From Ornithodoros turicata (Eukaryota > Arthropoda > Arachnida > Ixodida > Argasidae), in the NCBI RefSeq assembly GCF_037126465.1, contig NC_088201.1, forward strand, positions 141,176,376-141,240,375: a stretch of DNA of 64,000 bases, read 5' to 3'. A program made the position numbers and the translations under genes. This document shows positions 10,497 through 21,071 of this stretch, one piece after another (position 1 is the first letter of the stretch; every line of letters starts with the position of its first letter). The notes beneath the pieces are model-generated. The model had not been told where the DNA came from. It was given only the letters and a program-made list of their open reading frames with translations, and searched no databases.

Positions 10497-12521
10497 TCAT
10501 CACGGTCCTTTGATACTCTCTCTGGTCACGAAACTCCGCCGGAAAGTTAGCCTAGGGACCGGAGCTGCTGCGCGGCGGCGCGCGCGTAAGCAGCAGGTGG
10601 TGACGGTCGCGTCTGGCTCATCGTAGCCGTATGTTCGCGCGTGGGCTGAGCTGGCCGTTTTGGGTGGTTTTGAGCACAACAAACCAAACAATGTTGTTCA
10701 ACGTTTTTGAATTTTGTTTTATTTTACACGTGCACGGGTGTGCAGCGATATATAGCTCTCTGAGCAGTATAATCGGCTGCGGACGGAGAACTTTCAGCGA
10801 GAAATGGCTTTCACATACCGACGTCCAAATGGGACTGGTCGCAAATTTGCAGCGGCGCTTTGTGACTTAAAAACGCTGTGTTTAGGCAGTTATCTCATCG
10901 ACACGCTTTACTGTAAGTGTTTCGATCGCGTTTAATGTCTGAAAAAATGAAGACTCCACCTGCGCTACAGCAATGAACCCAATCATCATTTATTGCAAAT
11001 TTACAATTTTAGGTAGCAGAACTCCACAATACTGCTATTCAACGTGTTTCCCACACCATGGAGGCTTCAATTAACTACATTTTATGATTGTATTATACAT
11101 TTTATGATTCGCGAAACAACAGTGATCACAATTAGCGGCACTGGCAATCAGGACTTTATATCACAGAACATCAATGGCAGTGAGTGACTGGGCTTTACAT
11201 AATCAATTATGATAATCGGCAAAAACAATGTTCCAGGGCAACTCATGAAATGACCAAATGCCTTACGGCCTTGGATGGCCAGACTTATTTGCACTGTTCA
11301 CCGACAGTGGTGAATCTTTCCTGCCACCTGCAACAGGGCGTGATCTGGGTGTAGCCAGATTAAGCTTCTTGTTTTTTTTCTTCTTTTTTTTGCGGGCAAA
11401 GAAGTGCAGCCGACATCTAAAAAAAATTAAGCTCTTAAGTTGTTTTCTGTATTTAGTGCGCACTGCATCCAACGCTAGGACCCGGACATATATACATGTG
11501 CGGTACATGTGACACCTTGAAGGTTGCACAGACCTGTGCCAACTTTCTCATCACGGTGTACTGCTTCTATTGTGTGTCCCACAGCTCCCGCTTTATTCGG
11601 TCAAGTTCTGCTTTTATGCACACACGTGAATCAGTCCGACAGGAATTGTTGCAAGTTTTACTGCAGGCTAGAAAAGATAAATTAATGAATGCGTATTATT
11701 ATGGCCTCTTGTTGGCTGCATTGCATTCATATGTTACAACAGAGAAGTTTCAAATGGCTTCTATGAATAGTAACGCACATTCTACTCTGATGCGCCTAGC
11801 TGTCTGTCTTGAACGCAGAGTTCTCCTGTTCCAACGTCAATGAGAGGCGCCGAGCTTCTACCACCACAACTCATCAGTTTTCTTTTCGAGAATGGTTTCG
11901 CTGCTGGCAGCCTCGTCGTTGCGCAACTTTTAGGTTTTGGGGTTCTCTAGTATTGCGGACATCCATCAAACATTCGTGGCACGTCCTCAGGACGCAGCTT
12001 TGACCTGTCGCGAGGCATGGTGACCTTCTCTTTGCTTGCGGTGTCATTCAGAGCTTCGCGTGTCACGAGGAATTCGTCCGCTCTGACAATGTCGGATGCG
12101 TCAAAGTGCTTCTCGCACACACGTGTCCACTTTGACTCAAAGCTGAAAGGCGAGTCCTCTTTCGGAGGTATCGAACGCTTCCACTTGTCTCGCTTGATGG
12201 CATCAGTCGGCAACGCGAAAAACGGTACATTTTCACCAGAATTATCATATCCCGAGCGACACGCTGGGATACAACACGTCTGCGGCATGCATAGATTAGC
12301 CGAAATCTATTCACAGTCTAAGGATGTACGTGGATTCCAGGAAGAAGCGTCTACACTGGTCAAAACGCAGGCAAATGAAGAGGCATTTACCCGTATCAGC
12401 TGGCGTTTTCTCCCCAAGTAGCGACGCGCGCGCCCCTCCGCGCGGCGGCGGTTCTCCCTGGGCAAACCTGACCTATTGTTCTCCGGCGGACTTTCGTGAC
12501 CAAAGAGAGTATCAATGGACC
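10497..12521. repeat. Inverted repeats (about 95 bp) bounding a THAP ORF
   Basis: 10497-10592 and 12427-12521 are diverged reverse complements (shared words GATACTCTCT, TGGTCACGAAA, TCCGCCGGA and a GC-rich GCGCGGCGG block). They enclose about 1.8 kb containing the minus-strand THAP ORF. This may be a P- or Kolobok-like element with arms internal to the true ends, or an inverted duplication of a gene's 5' region. I could not fix termini or a target duplication. The stretch 10600-11940 holds no other recognisable gene. Confidence 0.5.
11947..12288 (-). CDS. THAP-domain protein (short ORF)
   Basis: ATG at 12288; 113 codons to the stop. Residues 1-60 match the THAP zinc-binding pattern: CCIPAC near the N terminus, a Trp (DKWKRS) at about residue 37, and CEKHF at about 58-62. 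A VPRMF motif near the end resembles the AVPTIF signature that closes THAP domains. THAP domains bind DNA and are common in P and Kolobok transposon proteins. Beyond the stop another frame continues with Glu-rich sequence (LTLEQENSAF), suggesting truncation by a frameshift. It lies inside inverted repeats, which favours transposon origin. Confidence 0.75.
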   Translation of the reverse strand: MPQTCCIPACRSGYDNSGENVPFFALPTDAIKRDKWKRSIPPKEDSPFSFESKWTRVCEKHFDASDIVRADEFLVTREALNDTASKEKVTMPRDRSKLRPEDVPRMFDGCPQY

Positions 12522-12716
12522 GTGCCTTCATTCACGAGAAACTTCATGACAATTCGCCGTTCGATGTGCGCGCTCACCTCGTTGTCGGCTATCTTGTTCA
12601 GCACGTGTCTTCTGTTTTGCACAGACTTTGGACCACCATGTGGTGAACGCGGAGGCCTGTCGCGTAAGAAAATCGCGAAAATGAAGTAGCACGATCCATT
12701 TGTACACTCAGGAGAC

Positions 12717-12751
12717 AGAAAGTCCCGGTTTCACTTAAACACCCCTCGTAG
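12717..12751 (+). repeat. Second mariner-type right terminus
   Basis: AAGTCCCGGTTTCACTTAA...CCCCTCGTA closely matches the right end of the mariner relic at 10308-10341, in the same orientation. No transposase relic precedes it directly, so it is a solitary or strongly deleted end. Confidence 0.6.
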
Positions 12752-12949
12752 TAGCGTTAGCATAGTATCGGTTCCGGCAGTTTTCAGCCAGAACCAGAGC
12801 CGCGCATGCGCTGTGCTTTCTCATGTAAATGGTTCATTCTTCTCGCAACATGTCCGTCACCTGGCTCCTCCTCCGAAGACATCCAATTGCAAGGACAGCT
12901 GTTGTAGCATCACTCCCGGGAATTCTCTAGGTTTTGCAGGCTAGCCAGC

Positions 12950-13003
12950 ATGGCTTACGAAGGCGACCCAAGCACCGTGGAAGCTCCACCGGCGGTTCAT
13001 GTA
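12950..13003 (+). CDS. Short ORF start, unrecognised, interrupted by a MITE
   Basis: ATG at 12950 opens MAYEGDPSTVEAPPAVHV and runs straight into the 9-bp target site of the 13004-13458 MITE. Downstream of the MITE the frame continues only about 15 codons. It may be a 5' exon or chance; I do not recognise it. Confidence 0.2.
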
Positions 13004-13458
13004 GGTGTAGTTCCGTATCGGGACCACTCTTTTTAAAAATTAGTGAAAGGGCTAGTAATGTAAATATTGCATAGAAGTGGAAGAAGTTCATTACTGAATC
13101 TAAAAATGTAAGAATTATAAAATTCTGTAGACTAGAAGTTTTTTTGTTTTTTTTATATGCATTTGAACAACCCCATCTGATTCACTTTTAGCGCAGGAGA
13201 AACACGAGAATGCTAAGCCTAACAAATTCGAAACTTGCCGTATTGCGAAAGGTAGGGTCGTTCAAATGCATTAAATCACCTCATCCGGAAGAAATCGGCG
13301 ATAAAATTTAATTTTTATACATTTCACGCAATACACGAGGGTCATAGCTGTTTAATTTAGTTACTAATTAGCTCCTCTTTCATGTAAAACCATTTGATTT
13401 TTGTTTTTATTATTTTTTCTTTTGAAAAAGCCAGTGGTCCCGATGCGGAACTACATCT
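13004..13458. mobile_element. MULE-like MITE, 455 bp, exact 9-bp TSD
   Basis: Inverted termini share GTAGTTCCG(T/C)ATCGGGACCACT (one mismatch). The element is flanked by GTTCATGTA at 12995-13003 and 13459-13467. A 9-bp duplication is characteristic of Mutator-like elements. The interior is AT-rich and non-coding. Confidence 0.8.
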
Positions 13459-13675
13459 GTTCATGTAACATATTTCACGAGAATTGTTCTTGAATACGGT
13501 GTTGCAAACTGCTAGGAGCACACGAAATACCGAAGGAAGAGAGAAAAAACTGGTAATAAACTGGCATAGACAAGTTACAAAGGAATCAAATCAACGACAG
13601 CGACAGAGCTGTTTATTTGTGCTCGCCTGTCGCTACGTGCGCGGTTCGCCCTGTCGATTGTGCTCCGGAGCAATA

Positions 13676-13820
13676 GAGAGTTTTATCAGACCGTTGATAA
13701 CGTGGCTAGCGTCTCACCGTATCAACCGGAACCAATCAGTGGATAAGATTCTGAGTCACGCACCACTGCGATTGGTTCCGATAGAGACGATAACTTTATC
13801 AACGGTATACTAAAACTCAC
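13676..13820 (-). mobile_element. 145-bp TA-flanked MITE, copy 1
   Basis: Termini GAGAGTTTTA and (inverted) GTGAGTTTTA, with TA on both sides (13674-13675 and 13821-13822) and inverted inner blocks ACCGTTGATAA. It is the reverse complement of the equally long copy at 51179-51323, with only scattered differences. The interior contains GGTTCCG/CGGAACC words in inverted arrangement. Tc1/mariner-type mobilisation is inferred from the TA target. Confidence 0.85.
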
Positions 13821-14142
13821 TATTATCTTCCGTTCGTACGTCTCCCAGGACGGCCCATAATGCGGCTGTTATATACACACGCAAGATCATCTTTGATGCT
13901 GCAGCGTGCGATGAGAGCCCGGTACGCGCGCGGCGCAATTCTTCACATGCCATGGCATGATGGCATATGAACCGCCGCCGCCGCGACTTTTCCAGGTTCC
14001 CACAGCTCGCCATAGAGCCCATAGTTCGAGATAATTCAGGCAACACTGGGCATGCAACCAATGAAAATGAACTATGATGCCTACCATTCGGCCAATCGGG
14101 AGTCTCCAGGTTTGGCTCGCCTTTCGACCCGGTCCTGGCTAC

Positions 14143-14890
14143 TGTGACGGTTTGAGGATTTGCTTCTGGGAGAAGTGAAATGGCTTTCCCGAGGGAGGCA
14201 ACTGTCACACGATACGACCCGCCTTGCGCGAAGTTGCAGTGCCAAGGGGGCCATGAGGACTCGTCCGGCAAACGTTCGGCCACATGTTTTCGGGTGTTCC
14301 TGGTGTCCGGTTTCAACACAGCGTCCACGAAGAGTGTCTAAAAATAAACAGCAAAAAGAAAAGCCCTCAAAAACGGAGCGAAGAGGCAGTGGGCGGTAGG
14401 TTCGGACACGGAAAGGAAGCATAGAAAACGCTGCGACTGATCGCCAGAACCAAGGTTCAGCGGCCAGTAAGTTGCTGTAGTTTTCTCCTGCATCGGCCCC
14501 GCCCTATAATTCGAAAGACGTTACAACCCAGGACTGAGAATTCGTGGAGAAGCATCCCATCTTTTGTCAACGCCGGGATCCCCGCTTCAGCCAGTCATCG
14601 GCCCCTACGCTTCGGACGGGAATCTCGCACCGAATCAAGGATTCATCACTGTGTGACGAGAGACGACGCACTCTGTGAGAGCACTGACTTTGTCACCGTG
14701 CCGGGGTCCTCTTTAGGTTAGGGAACGCAATAGTAGACCTGACTTTCCATCGTCTACATCGTGTATCGCATTTGCCACATTAAATGTTTGTTGTTTCTTT
14801 TGTGCTGAGTCTCTCTGCCTCTGCGTGTGCCCACGTTAGCGTTTCCCATCCCTTTGTGCTCCGTCTGCTCCAAAGCCGGGAGGCGTCACA
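14143..14890 (+). repeat. Ty3/gypsy 5' LTR
   Basis: 748 bp, TGTGACGG...CGTCACA. It differs from the 3' LTR at a few positions per hundred bases and by small indels (748 against 755 bp), so the insertion is not very recent. It is expected to hold promoter and polyadenylation signals; I cannot place a TATA box with confidence. Confidence 0.95.
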
Positions 14891-14892
14891 AT

Positions 14893-14910
14893 TGGTGGCA
14901 GCGGTGGAAT
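14893..14910 (+). promoter_or_regulatory. Primer-binding site of the gypsy element
   Basis: TGGTGGCAGCGGTGGAAT starts two bases after the 5' LTR and has the TGG start expected for pairing with a tRNA 3' CCA end. The identity of the tRNA cannot be assigned without a search. Confidence 0.75.
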
Positions 14911-14991
14911 CGCTCTTGTGAATCCGCAGAGGTTACCGTTCGAGACATATCTTGCCCTCGAACAGGAGAGGGGTCAGCGCGGGAGACCAAC

Positions 14992-15803
14992 ATGGCAACG
15001 CAGGCAGGCGCAATGGCAAACTCAGTAGGACCGGCGTGTTAGCATTGGGGGAATGGTTCCTTTATTTACTGGTGATGGCAACGGAGTCATCATTAAGGAC
15101 TTCTTTATTGTGTTGGAGCAAGTGGGCAAAATGGGTGCGTGGAAAGACGAGCAGCTGATCGGCATTGCACGATGCAAGATGGTGGGGGCCGCGTATAGTT
15201 TTGCGTGGCATGACGAGGATGTGCAGAACACTACTACGTACAAACGTTTCAGGGAATTGAGTCTAGCTCGTTTCGATACAGAACCCAAGCACGTGAAGAT
15301 GGAAAGATTTTACTGTGCGCGACATGAGCCTAGTGAGGATGTGCGCGCATTCTCTTCCCGTATTCGGAAATTAGGAAACGACACGTTGGGCACATTTGAG
15401 GGCAAGCGCGCCGACGAAAGGAGAGACGTAGCTAATGAGATCGTCAAGCAACAGCTTCGGACACAGTTCCTCAACGGTCTGCGGGACCCTGTACGGCGAT
15501 TCGCTTTATCTCATGATCCCACAACGTTTGAGGAGGCTGTGGAGGCGGCCACTAGAGAAGAGTGCAATGGGAGACTTGTCGGAGAAAAGCAGGCTGTGCG
15601 AGGGGTTTGCTCGGAACGGGATGAAAAGTCCGACATGTTAACGCGGCTTGAACGCTTAGAGACCTTGTTGCCCAGGACGCTTTCCCTGCAGGAGGAGCGT
15701 AGTCAGTACCTTCCCAGTGGACTCGCGATAGCAGGCAACTGACTTGTTACAACTGTGGTAAGCCGGGCCATATCGCCAGAATCTGCCGGTCACGCGTCAG
15801 GAA
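14992..15803 (+). pseudogene. Ty3/gypsy gag
   Basis: ATG at 14992 (MATQAGAMANSV). A frame change at about 15035 leads into the long gag frame 15053-15742, which has the capsid-like pattern typical of tick gypsy gags (RFRELSLARFDTE, QFLNGLRDPVRRF). The frame ends at 15742. The CCHC zinc knuckle CYNCGKPGHIARIC follows at 15745-15786 in the first frame, so a second shift separates capsid from nucleocapsid. The product would coat the retrotransposon RNA in virus-like particles. Two shifts make this copy non-functional. Confidence 0.85.
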
Positions 15804-15909
15804 TAGGTATGAAGAGCCCTGCATAAACACTGAACGTAGGGCAGAACAGCGCTCTCCGCGCAACACGCATTCAGTGAACCAGGGAAACTAGATATACCCC
15901 CCGTCGACG

Positions 15910-17618
15910 ACCACAGCGAGGGGGATACAGAGGTCTGCGTCGTTCGAGCTTGGGGAGAGTGCTGCCCGATTGTAGAGTGCACGATTGCCGGTTGTCCTGC
16001 GCGATTCCTCATCGACACAGGTTCTAAGGTCAGTTTGATAAAAGAGGGTTTTCTAAACAGAGTGAAGCCTGGGTGGCGAGATTTGTACATAAAGAATGGG
16101 TCAAGCGTGAGGTTGGTAGGTATAACGGGAAGTCCACTTGAGTATAGCTGCTACTACAATGTCCCCTTCGTGCTAGGTTCCACGGAGTTCGAACGCCCGT
16201 GTTGTATTTGTCGGGATGGCGCATTATTTCCCACTGACGGCATAATCGGGCAAGACACATTGAGGGCTGGGGCGATCGATCTTAATACTAGTCGAGGCGT
16301 TCTAACGATACAAGACAAGGAAGTACCCATTATAAACTGGCAGGGACCGTTACCGAAGTGCGGTTGTGACCGGCCTACCGAGGATCGCACGCCGGTTAGG
16401 TTGGCGCACTGCTACAAACTCCCCCCACTTTCAGAAAGTATCTGCGCGGGCGTCCTGCCGGAGAGCATACAGGAGGGTGGATTAGCGGTACTAGAGGTGG
16501 ACAGGTTAGAGGTGAACGGATTGACCGGGGCGAGTGCCCTAATACTCGTGCACGAAAGCCGTAACGTACCGGTTCGAATCGCGAATTTGACGGTACAAGA
16601 AATAACCCTTCCTAAGAATAGGGTTTTCGCTTCACTAGTTCATGCTGAGGTGTCCGAACCGCTACCTGATGCAGGCGAAGTTCCTGTGCGAGGGATCTAA
16701 GTTGTAGATGTCGAGAAGATGTTCCAGTTAGGCCACATCGAAAGTGTTAAACGAGACAGCCTTACCGCCTTAATCACAAAGTACAGTGACGCGTTCGCGA
16801 TTGACAATCTGGACTTGGGATGCTGTGGTGCTATTAAGCACCGCGTTCCGACACAGGACGCTGCGCCGGTGTACCGTAGGGCGTACAGGATACCATATTC
16901 GAAAAGAGAAGAGATGGAACGTCTGGTCAGCGAACTGATGGACAAAGGAATCATAGAACATTCCACGTCACCATGGGGCGCTCCGGCATTGTTGGTAGAA
17001 AAACCAGATGGATCGTTTTGTTTCGTTGTCGACTATCGGGACCTCAACAAGGTCACCAGAGTTAATCCATATCCTCTTCCGAACATTCAAGAAACGCTGC
17101 CACATTTAGGGGGTTCTCAGTATTTTTCGGTCGTGGACATGGCTTCGGGTTATTGGCAGATTCAGCTAGACAAACGGGACAAGGAGAAGACGGCGTTTAA
17201 CACTCCGACAGGGCATTATCAATGGACAAGAATGCCGATGGGATTTGCAAATAGGGCTGCCGTGTGGCAGAGAACAGTCGATGTTGTTTTCGCTGGACTG
17301 CTTGGAAAGTCATGCCACGTTTACCTGGATGATATAATTATTTTCAGTAACAGTCTTGAGACCACATCGAGCACACAGAGAAAGTTTTTGGTAGGATTGA
17401 GGGAAGCGGGGCCCAAACTGAAGCCATCCAAATGTCAATTTCTGAAACTGGAAGTCAAATACCTTGGACATATATTGTCAGAGGGTGGAGTCAGGCCAGA
17501 TCCGGGAAAACTACAATGTGTCAAAGAGTTCCCTAGATCAAGCAACGTTATGGAGGTTCGCCAATTCTTAGGGTTGGTCGGTCATTATCGTCGCACATTC
17601 CCGATTTCGCAAAGCTAG
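15910..17618 (+). pseudogene. Ty3/gypsy protease and reverse transcriptase
   Basis: The aspartic protease motif FLIDTGSKVSLI is at about 16005-16040 (catalytic DTG at 16014-16022), with GIIGQDTL further along. One in-frame TAA at 16698-16700 interrupts the polyprotein before RT. RT begins around 16719 and shows KGIIEHSTSPWGAPALLV, DYRDLNKVT, the first catalytic Asp block and an intact YLDD box (HVYLDDIIIF). A frameshift at about 17596 breaks the link to RNase H. Apart from these lesions the RT is well conserved. Confidence 0.92.
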
Positions 17619-18030
17619 CTGTATCCCTCACACGCCTTACGTCCAAGACAGTTCGATTTTGCTGGGACGGTGTGGCCGAAGACGCATTCACTGTGCTCAA
17701 AGAGAAGCTTGTCACGGCCCCGGTTTTGAGATTCCCAGATTTCATTCGCCCCTTCACGGTCACGACCGACGCATCGAAGCACGCTATAGACACGATACTC
17801 TCTCAGACATTTGATGGTCAACAACACCCGGTGGCGTACGCAAGTAGGCAATTTAATAAGGCAGAACGAAACTACGGCGCCACTGAGCAGGAGTATTCGG
17901 GAGTAGTGTGGGGCATACGTCATTTCCGGTGTTACTTGTACGGCAGGCGCTTCCACGTAATGACTGAATGCAGATCGCTTAAGCGGCTCATGAACACCCG
18001 AGACCCCGAGGTGCTTACGTTAATAGCCCA
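17600..18030 (+). pseudogene. Ty3/gypsy RNase H
   Basis: Continues the pol reading in a different frame (FAKLAVSLTRLTSKTV, then TTDASKHAIDTILSQ with the first catalytic Asp, then ATEQEYSGVVWGIRHF). The usual TDHRSL box reads TECRSL, so the Asp at that place is changed to Glu. Similarity ends at about 18030, where integrase zinc-binding sequence should follow but does not. Confidence 0.88.
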
Positions 18031-18394
18031 TCTTTCGTTTTTCAATCCAGCTTTCAGTGCATTGTTGTATTTTATTGTTGTCTGGAGGCAGTTTTGTAAC
18101 AGATATCATTTGGCTCTGTTGTTCTGATTAGGTTTTTGAAGTTGTACGAGGACCTTGGGCGGTTACCGGGTTAGTTGCTAGGAGGACCGGGTTAGTTGTT
18201 CTTACTGGGGAACGCATTCCAGTGCAGTGCAGTGAACATTGTTTCAACATGTGTGTCTGCAACTGCGTCTCGAGTGAAATAACCTTTCAAGAACATCCAG
18301 TGAATGAGGATGTAGCGGTACCGCTACCGTCATCAGCTCATCGTCATCTGCCCAGATCATCTCGTGCCGCGACCGTTCCGCTGGCCAAACAATA

Positions 18395-18787
18395 GGGAGT
18401 TTTAGCAGACCGGTTCCGGCAGCTCCCGATCGTTAAAAAATGCGGTGAAATCGAACCCATCGTATCTTTCCTTCTTGCACGCTTGAAACACTGCTTACTG
18501 CTGCCGCAATGTATGTCAAATGGGCCGGAGAATCTAGGTGTCCCCTATGAGCTCCTCACTGAGAAAATAAAGGTAATTGGTGATCGTAGAACGCTTTCAG
18601 GCGGGCGTCATACTAGCGCACGACACAGCTTTTCAATTTTCCAACCGCAAGTGTGTCCCGTAATGGCGGCTAGCCAGCGTAGCTCCGGAGAGATACCGTG
18701 CGGTCGGCGTCTTCTGAGCATGCGCAGTTGCGTGGCTGTGCCGACGGTAAGATACCGTGCGGGAAAACGTGGTTTGCTAAAACTCTT
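18395..18787. mobile_element. 393-bp TA-flanked relative of the 145-bp MITE
   Basis: Termini GGGAGTTTTAGCAGACC and inverted AAGAGTTTTAGCAAACC, with TA at 18393-18394 and 18788-18789. The ends match the 145-bp family (GAGTTTTA, AGACC) but the interior is different and longer. It lies within the gypsy element, so it inserted after or during the decay of that element. Confidence 0.75.
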
Positions 18788-18934
18788 TAACAAATCAGTC
18801 CAGACGTAGCCTCTGGCTGGAACGGACCTAGCTTGCTGTCTCGTCAAGGACAATGTGTTTGTGAGGGCTGCAGTTCGTGTTGTCGTATTTGAATTTTCGT
18901 TTTTGTAGAAAATTCCTGTTGTAGGGAGGGCGAA

Positions 18935-19689
18935 TGTGACGGTTTGAGGATCTGCTTCTGCGAGAAGTGAAATGGCTTTGCCGAGGGAGGCAACTGTAAC
19001 ACGATACGACCCGCCTTGCGCGAAGTTGCAGTGCCAAGGGGGCCATGAGGACTCGTCCGGCAAACGTTCGGCCACATGTTTTCGGGTGTTCCTGGTGCCC
19101 GGTTTCAACACAGCGTCCACGAAGAGTGTCTAAAAATAAAGAGCAAAAAGAAAAGCCCGCGAAAACGAAGCGAAGAGGCAGTGGGCGGTAGGTTCGAACA
19201 CGGAAAGGAAGCATATAAAACGCTGCGACTGATCGCCAGAACCGAGGTTCAGCGGCCAGTAAGTTGCTGTAGTTTTCACCTGCATCGGCCACCGCCCTAT
19301 AATTCGAAAGACGTCACAACCCAGGACTGAGAATTCGTGGAGAAGCACCCCATCTTTTCTCGACGCCGGGATCCCCGCTTCAGCCAGTCATCGGCCCCTA
19401 CGCTTCGGACGGGAATCTCGCACCGAATCAAGGATTTATCGCTGTGTGATGAGAGACGACGCACTCTGTGAGAGCACTGACTTTGTCACCGTGCCGGGGT
19501 CATCTTTAGGTTAGGGAACGCAATAGTAGATCAAACTGAGCATTTCCATCGTCTACATCGTGTATCGCATTTGCCACATTAAATGTTTGTTGTTTCTTTA
19601 GTGCTGAGTCTCTCTGCCTCTGCGGGTGCCCACGTTAGCGTTTCCCATGCCTTTGTGCTCCGTCTGCTCCAAAGCCGGGCGGCGTCACA
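18935..19689 (+). repeat. Ty3/gypsy 3' LTR
   Basis: 755 bp, same termini as the 5' LTR, directly preceded by a purine-rich primer tract at about 18923-18934. It is followed by the CTAC target duplication at 19690-19693. Confidence 0.95.
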
Positions 19690-19693
19690 CTAC

Positions 19694-21065
19694 CATTGGA
19701 GTTTACTGGTTTTCATGCCTGACGCTCGTTATTCCGTATTCCGAAACAACAAAGCAAATTTTGGACAAAATACGCATTTATTTGAAACATCGTACTGGCT
19801 CAATAGTCTGACACGGATTTTCACCGTGCGTGCAGTGTCCAAATCGTTGCGTTCGTTGACAAGGTTCGAACTCGCAAAACACACACACAGTCTACTCCTA
19901 GAAGCGAGCGACGCTCACACGAGTGCATGCGATTTCACGGTGAGCATCTCCTTTCGTTGGTTGCAGTGCGAAGGTTACAATGAAGCGGGAAATGTTTGTC
20001 TTACGGACAACGAATCCTGTCTCCATTGTGGCTGCATTTGAAAATGAGACGGTGCTCACAAGTGGTCCTCGGGCGTCAGCTCACCACTACATTCCAGTTC
20101 TGAACTCGAGAGACTGTTCGTACGTAGGATACTTGTGTCGGGAAACATCACAACGCGCGCTGAGTCACCTTGACACACGAACAAATCTGCGCACATACTT
20201 CTCTTTCAACAATGTGGTCATACAGTGCTGTCAACTGACATCGTCGAGACGCCGCTGCCGCTTCACTTCTCGGAACTGCCCGCCAGACCGGCAGCCCGCA
20301 AAAGAATGCTCTTTTGAAACTTTGCCAACCAATCGCGGAGAGCGCAATCTCCTTCGGCCTATGGGTATCAACTATGATGCCTGACGGAGAATACCATGTG
20401 TTTATGACGTGCAAACATTTTTTTCACTGCATTTTTTAGAGCCGCGAAGAGGAGGAGCTATGGGGGCCTGACTTTTCCCCTGTGGCACGTGACGCCAACA
20501 TCACAGCCACTCTCCCAAATGGCCAATCTTCATCGCGTGCTTTTTTCTCGTTTCTTTGCTTCATCTCGCGCAAAGAGCTTCCGGTATGCGACGTACGGGA
20601 CAGGATCTTCACGGAATTGGCCCCTTTACAGCTGTTGCTGTAAAGAGAATAAAATTGGCGGTTAACTACCCGAGCACCTGCTTTTCATCTTAACTGGAGA
20701 TAAATGAATCAAACAGGGCAAGTGTCCCAGGCATTCCGCCCAGCCGCTGCATGACATGATGCTGAGTGGACGGCATGTGTGATGTATCTTGACAAAGTTT
20801 GAAAAGAAAAACGGAAACAAATCTATCGTTCAAGCCTCTACAATGAACAGTGCTGCGCTGACGAATGAGGCGGAGCTCTTCCCGTTTGCGTGCGGAAAGA
20901 AAACCAGAGCGAAGAAGGCCGTGCATGGTTTATCAGTGGTGTCATCGTGGCTGGAGAGATGGTGGGTTAGATGTCTGCTGACACCAAAGGTAATATGTAA
21001 CTGTGCCAAACGCTTACCCCGCCGATGTTTAAGCGTGCGTTCGTGGAGCCCTACGCTTAGTCTCA
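19694..21065. other. No recognisable gene
   Basis: Flank of the gypsy insertion, continuous with 13823-14138 on the other side. Both parts hold CCAAT-like words and GC-rich patches, but no open frame with a domain pattern. Frames near 19583-20384 are short and overlapping. Confidence 0.45.
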
Positions 21066-21071
21066 CCGATG

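Larger units (their letters stand above)
14143..19689 (+). mobile_element. Ty3/gypsy LTR retrotransposon, defective, with CTAC TSD
   Basis: Two LTRs (14143-14890 and 18935-19689) both begin TGTGACGG and end GTCACA. The flanks carry an exact 4-bp duplication, CTAC, at 14139-14142 and 19690-19693. A primer-binding site follows the 5' LTR, and a purine tract GGGAGGGCGAA precedes the 3' LTR. Inside are gag, zinc knuckle, protease, RT and RNase H, all broken. No integrase is recognisable. A 393-bp TA-flanked element sits at 18395-18787. The segment 18030-18394 is unassigned and may hold remains of the pol 3' end. Confidence 0.95.

Noticed and set aside
13810..14328. 172-codon minus-strand frame and its near copy at 18608-19120
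   Set aside because: Both run antisense through the gypsy LTRs; the similarity comes from the LTR repeat, not from conserved coding.
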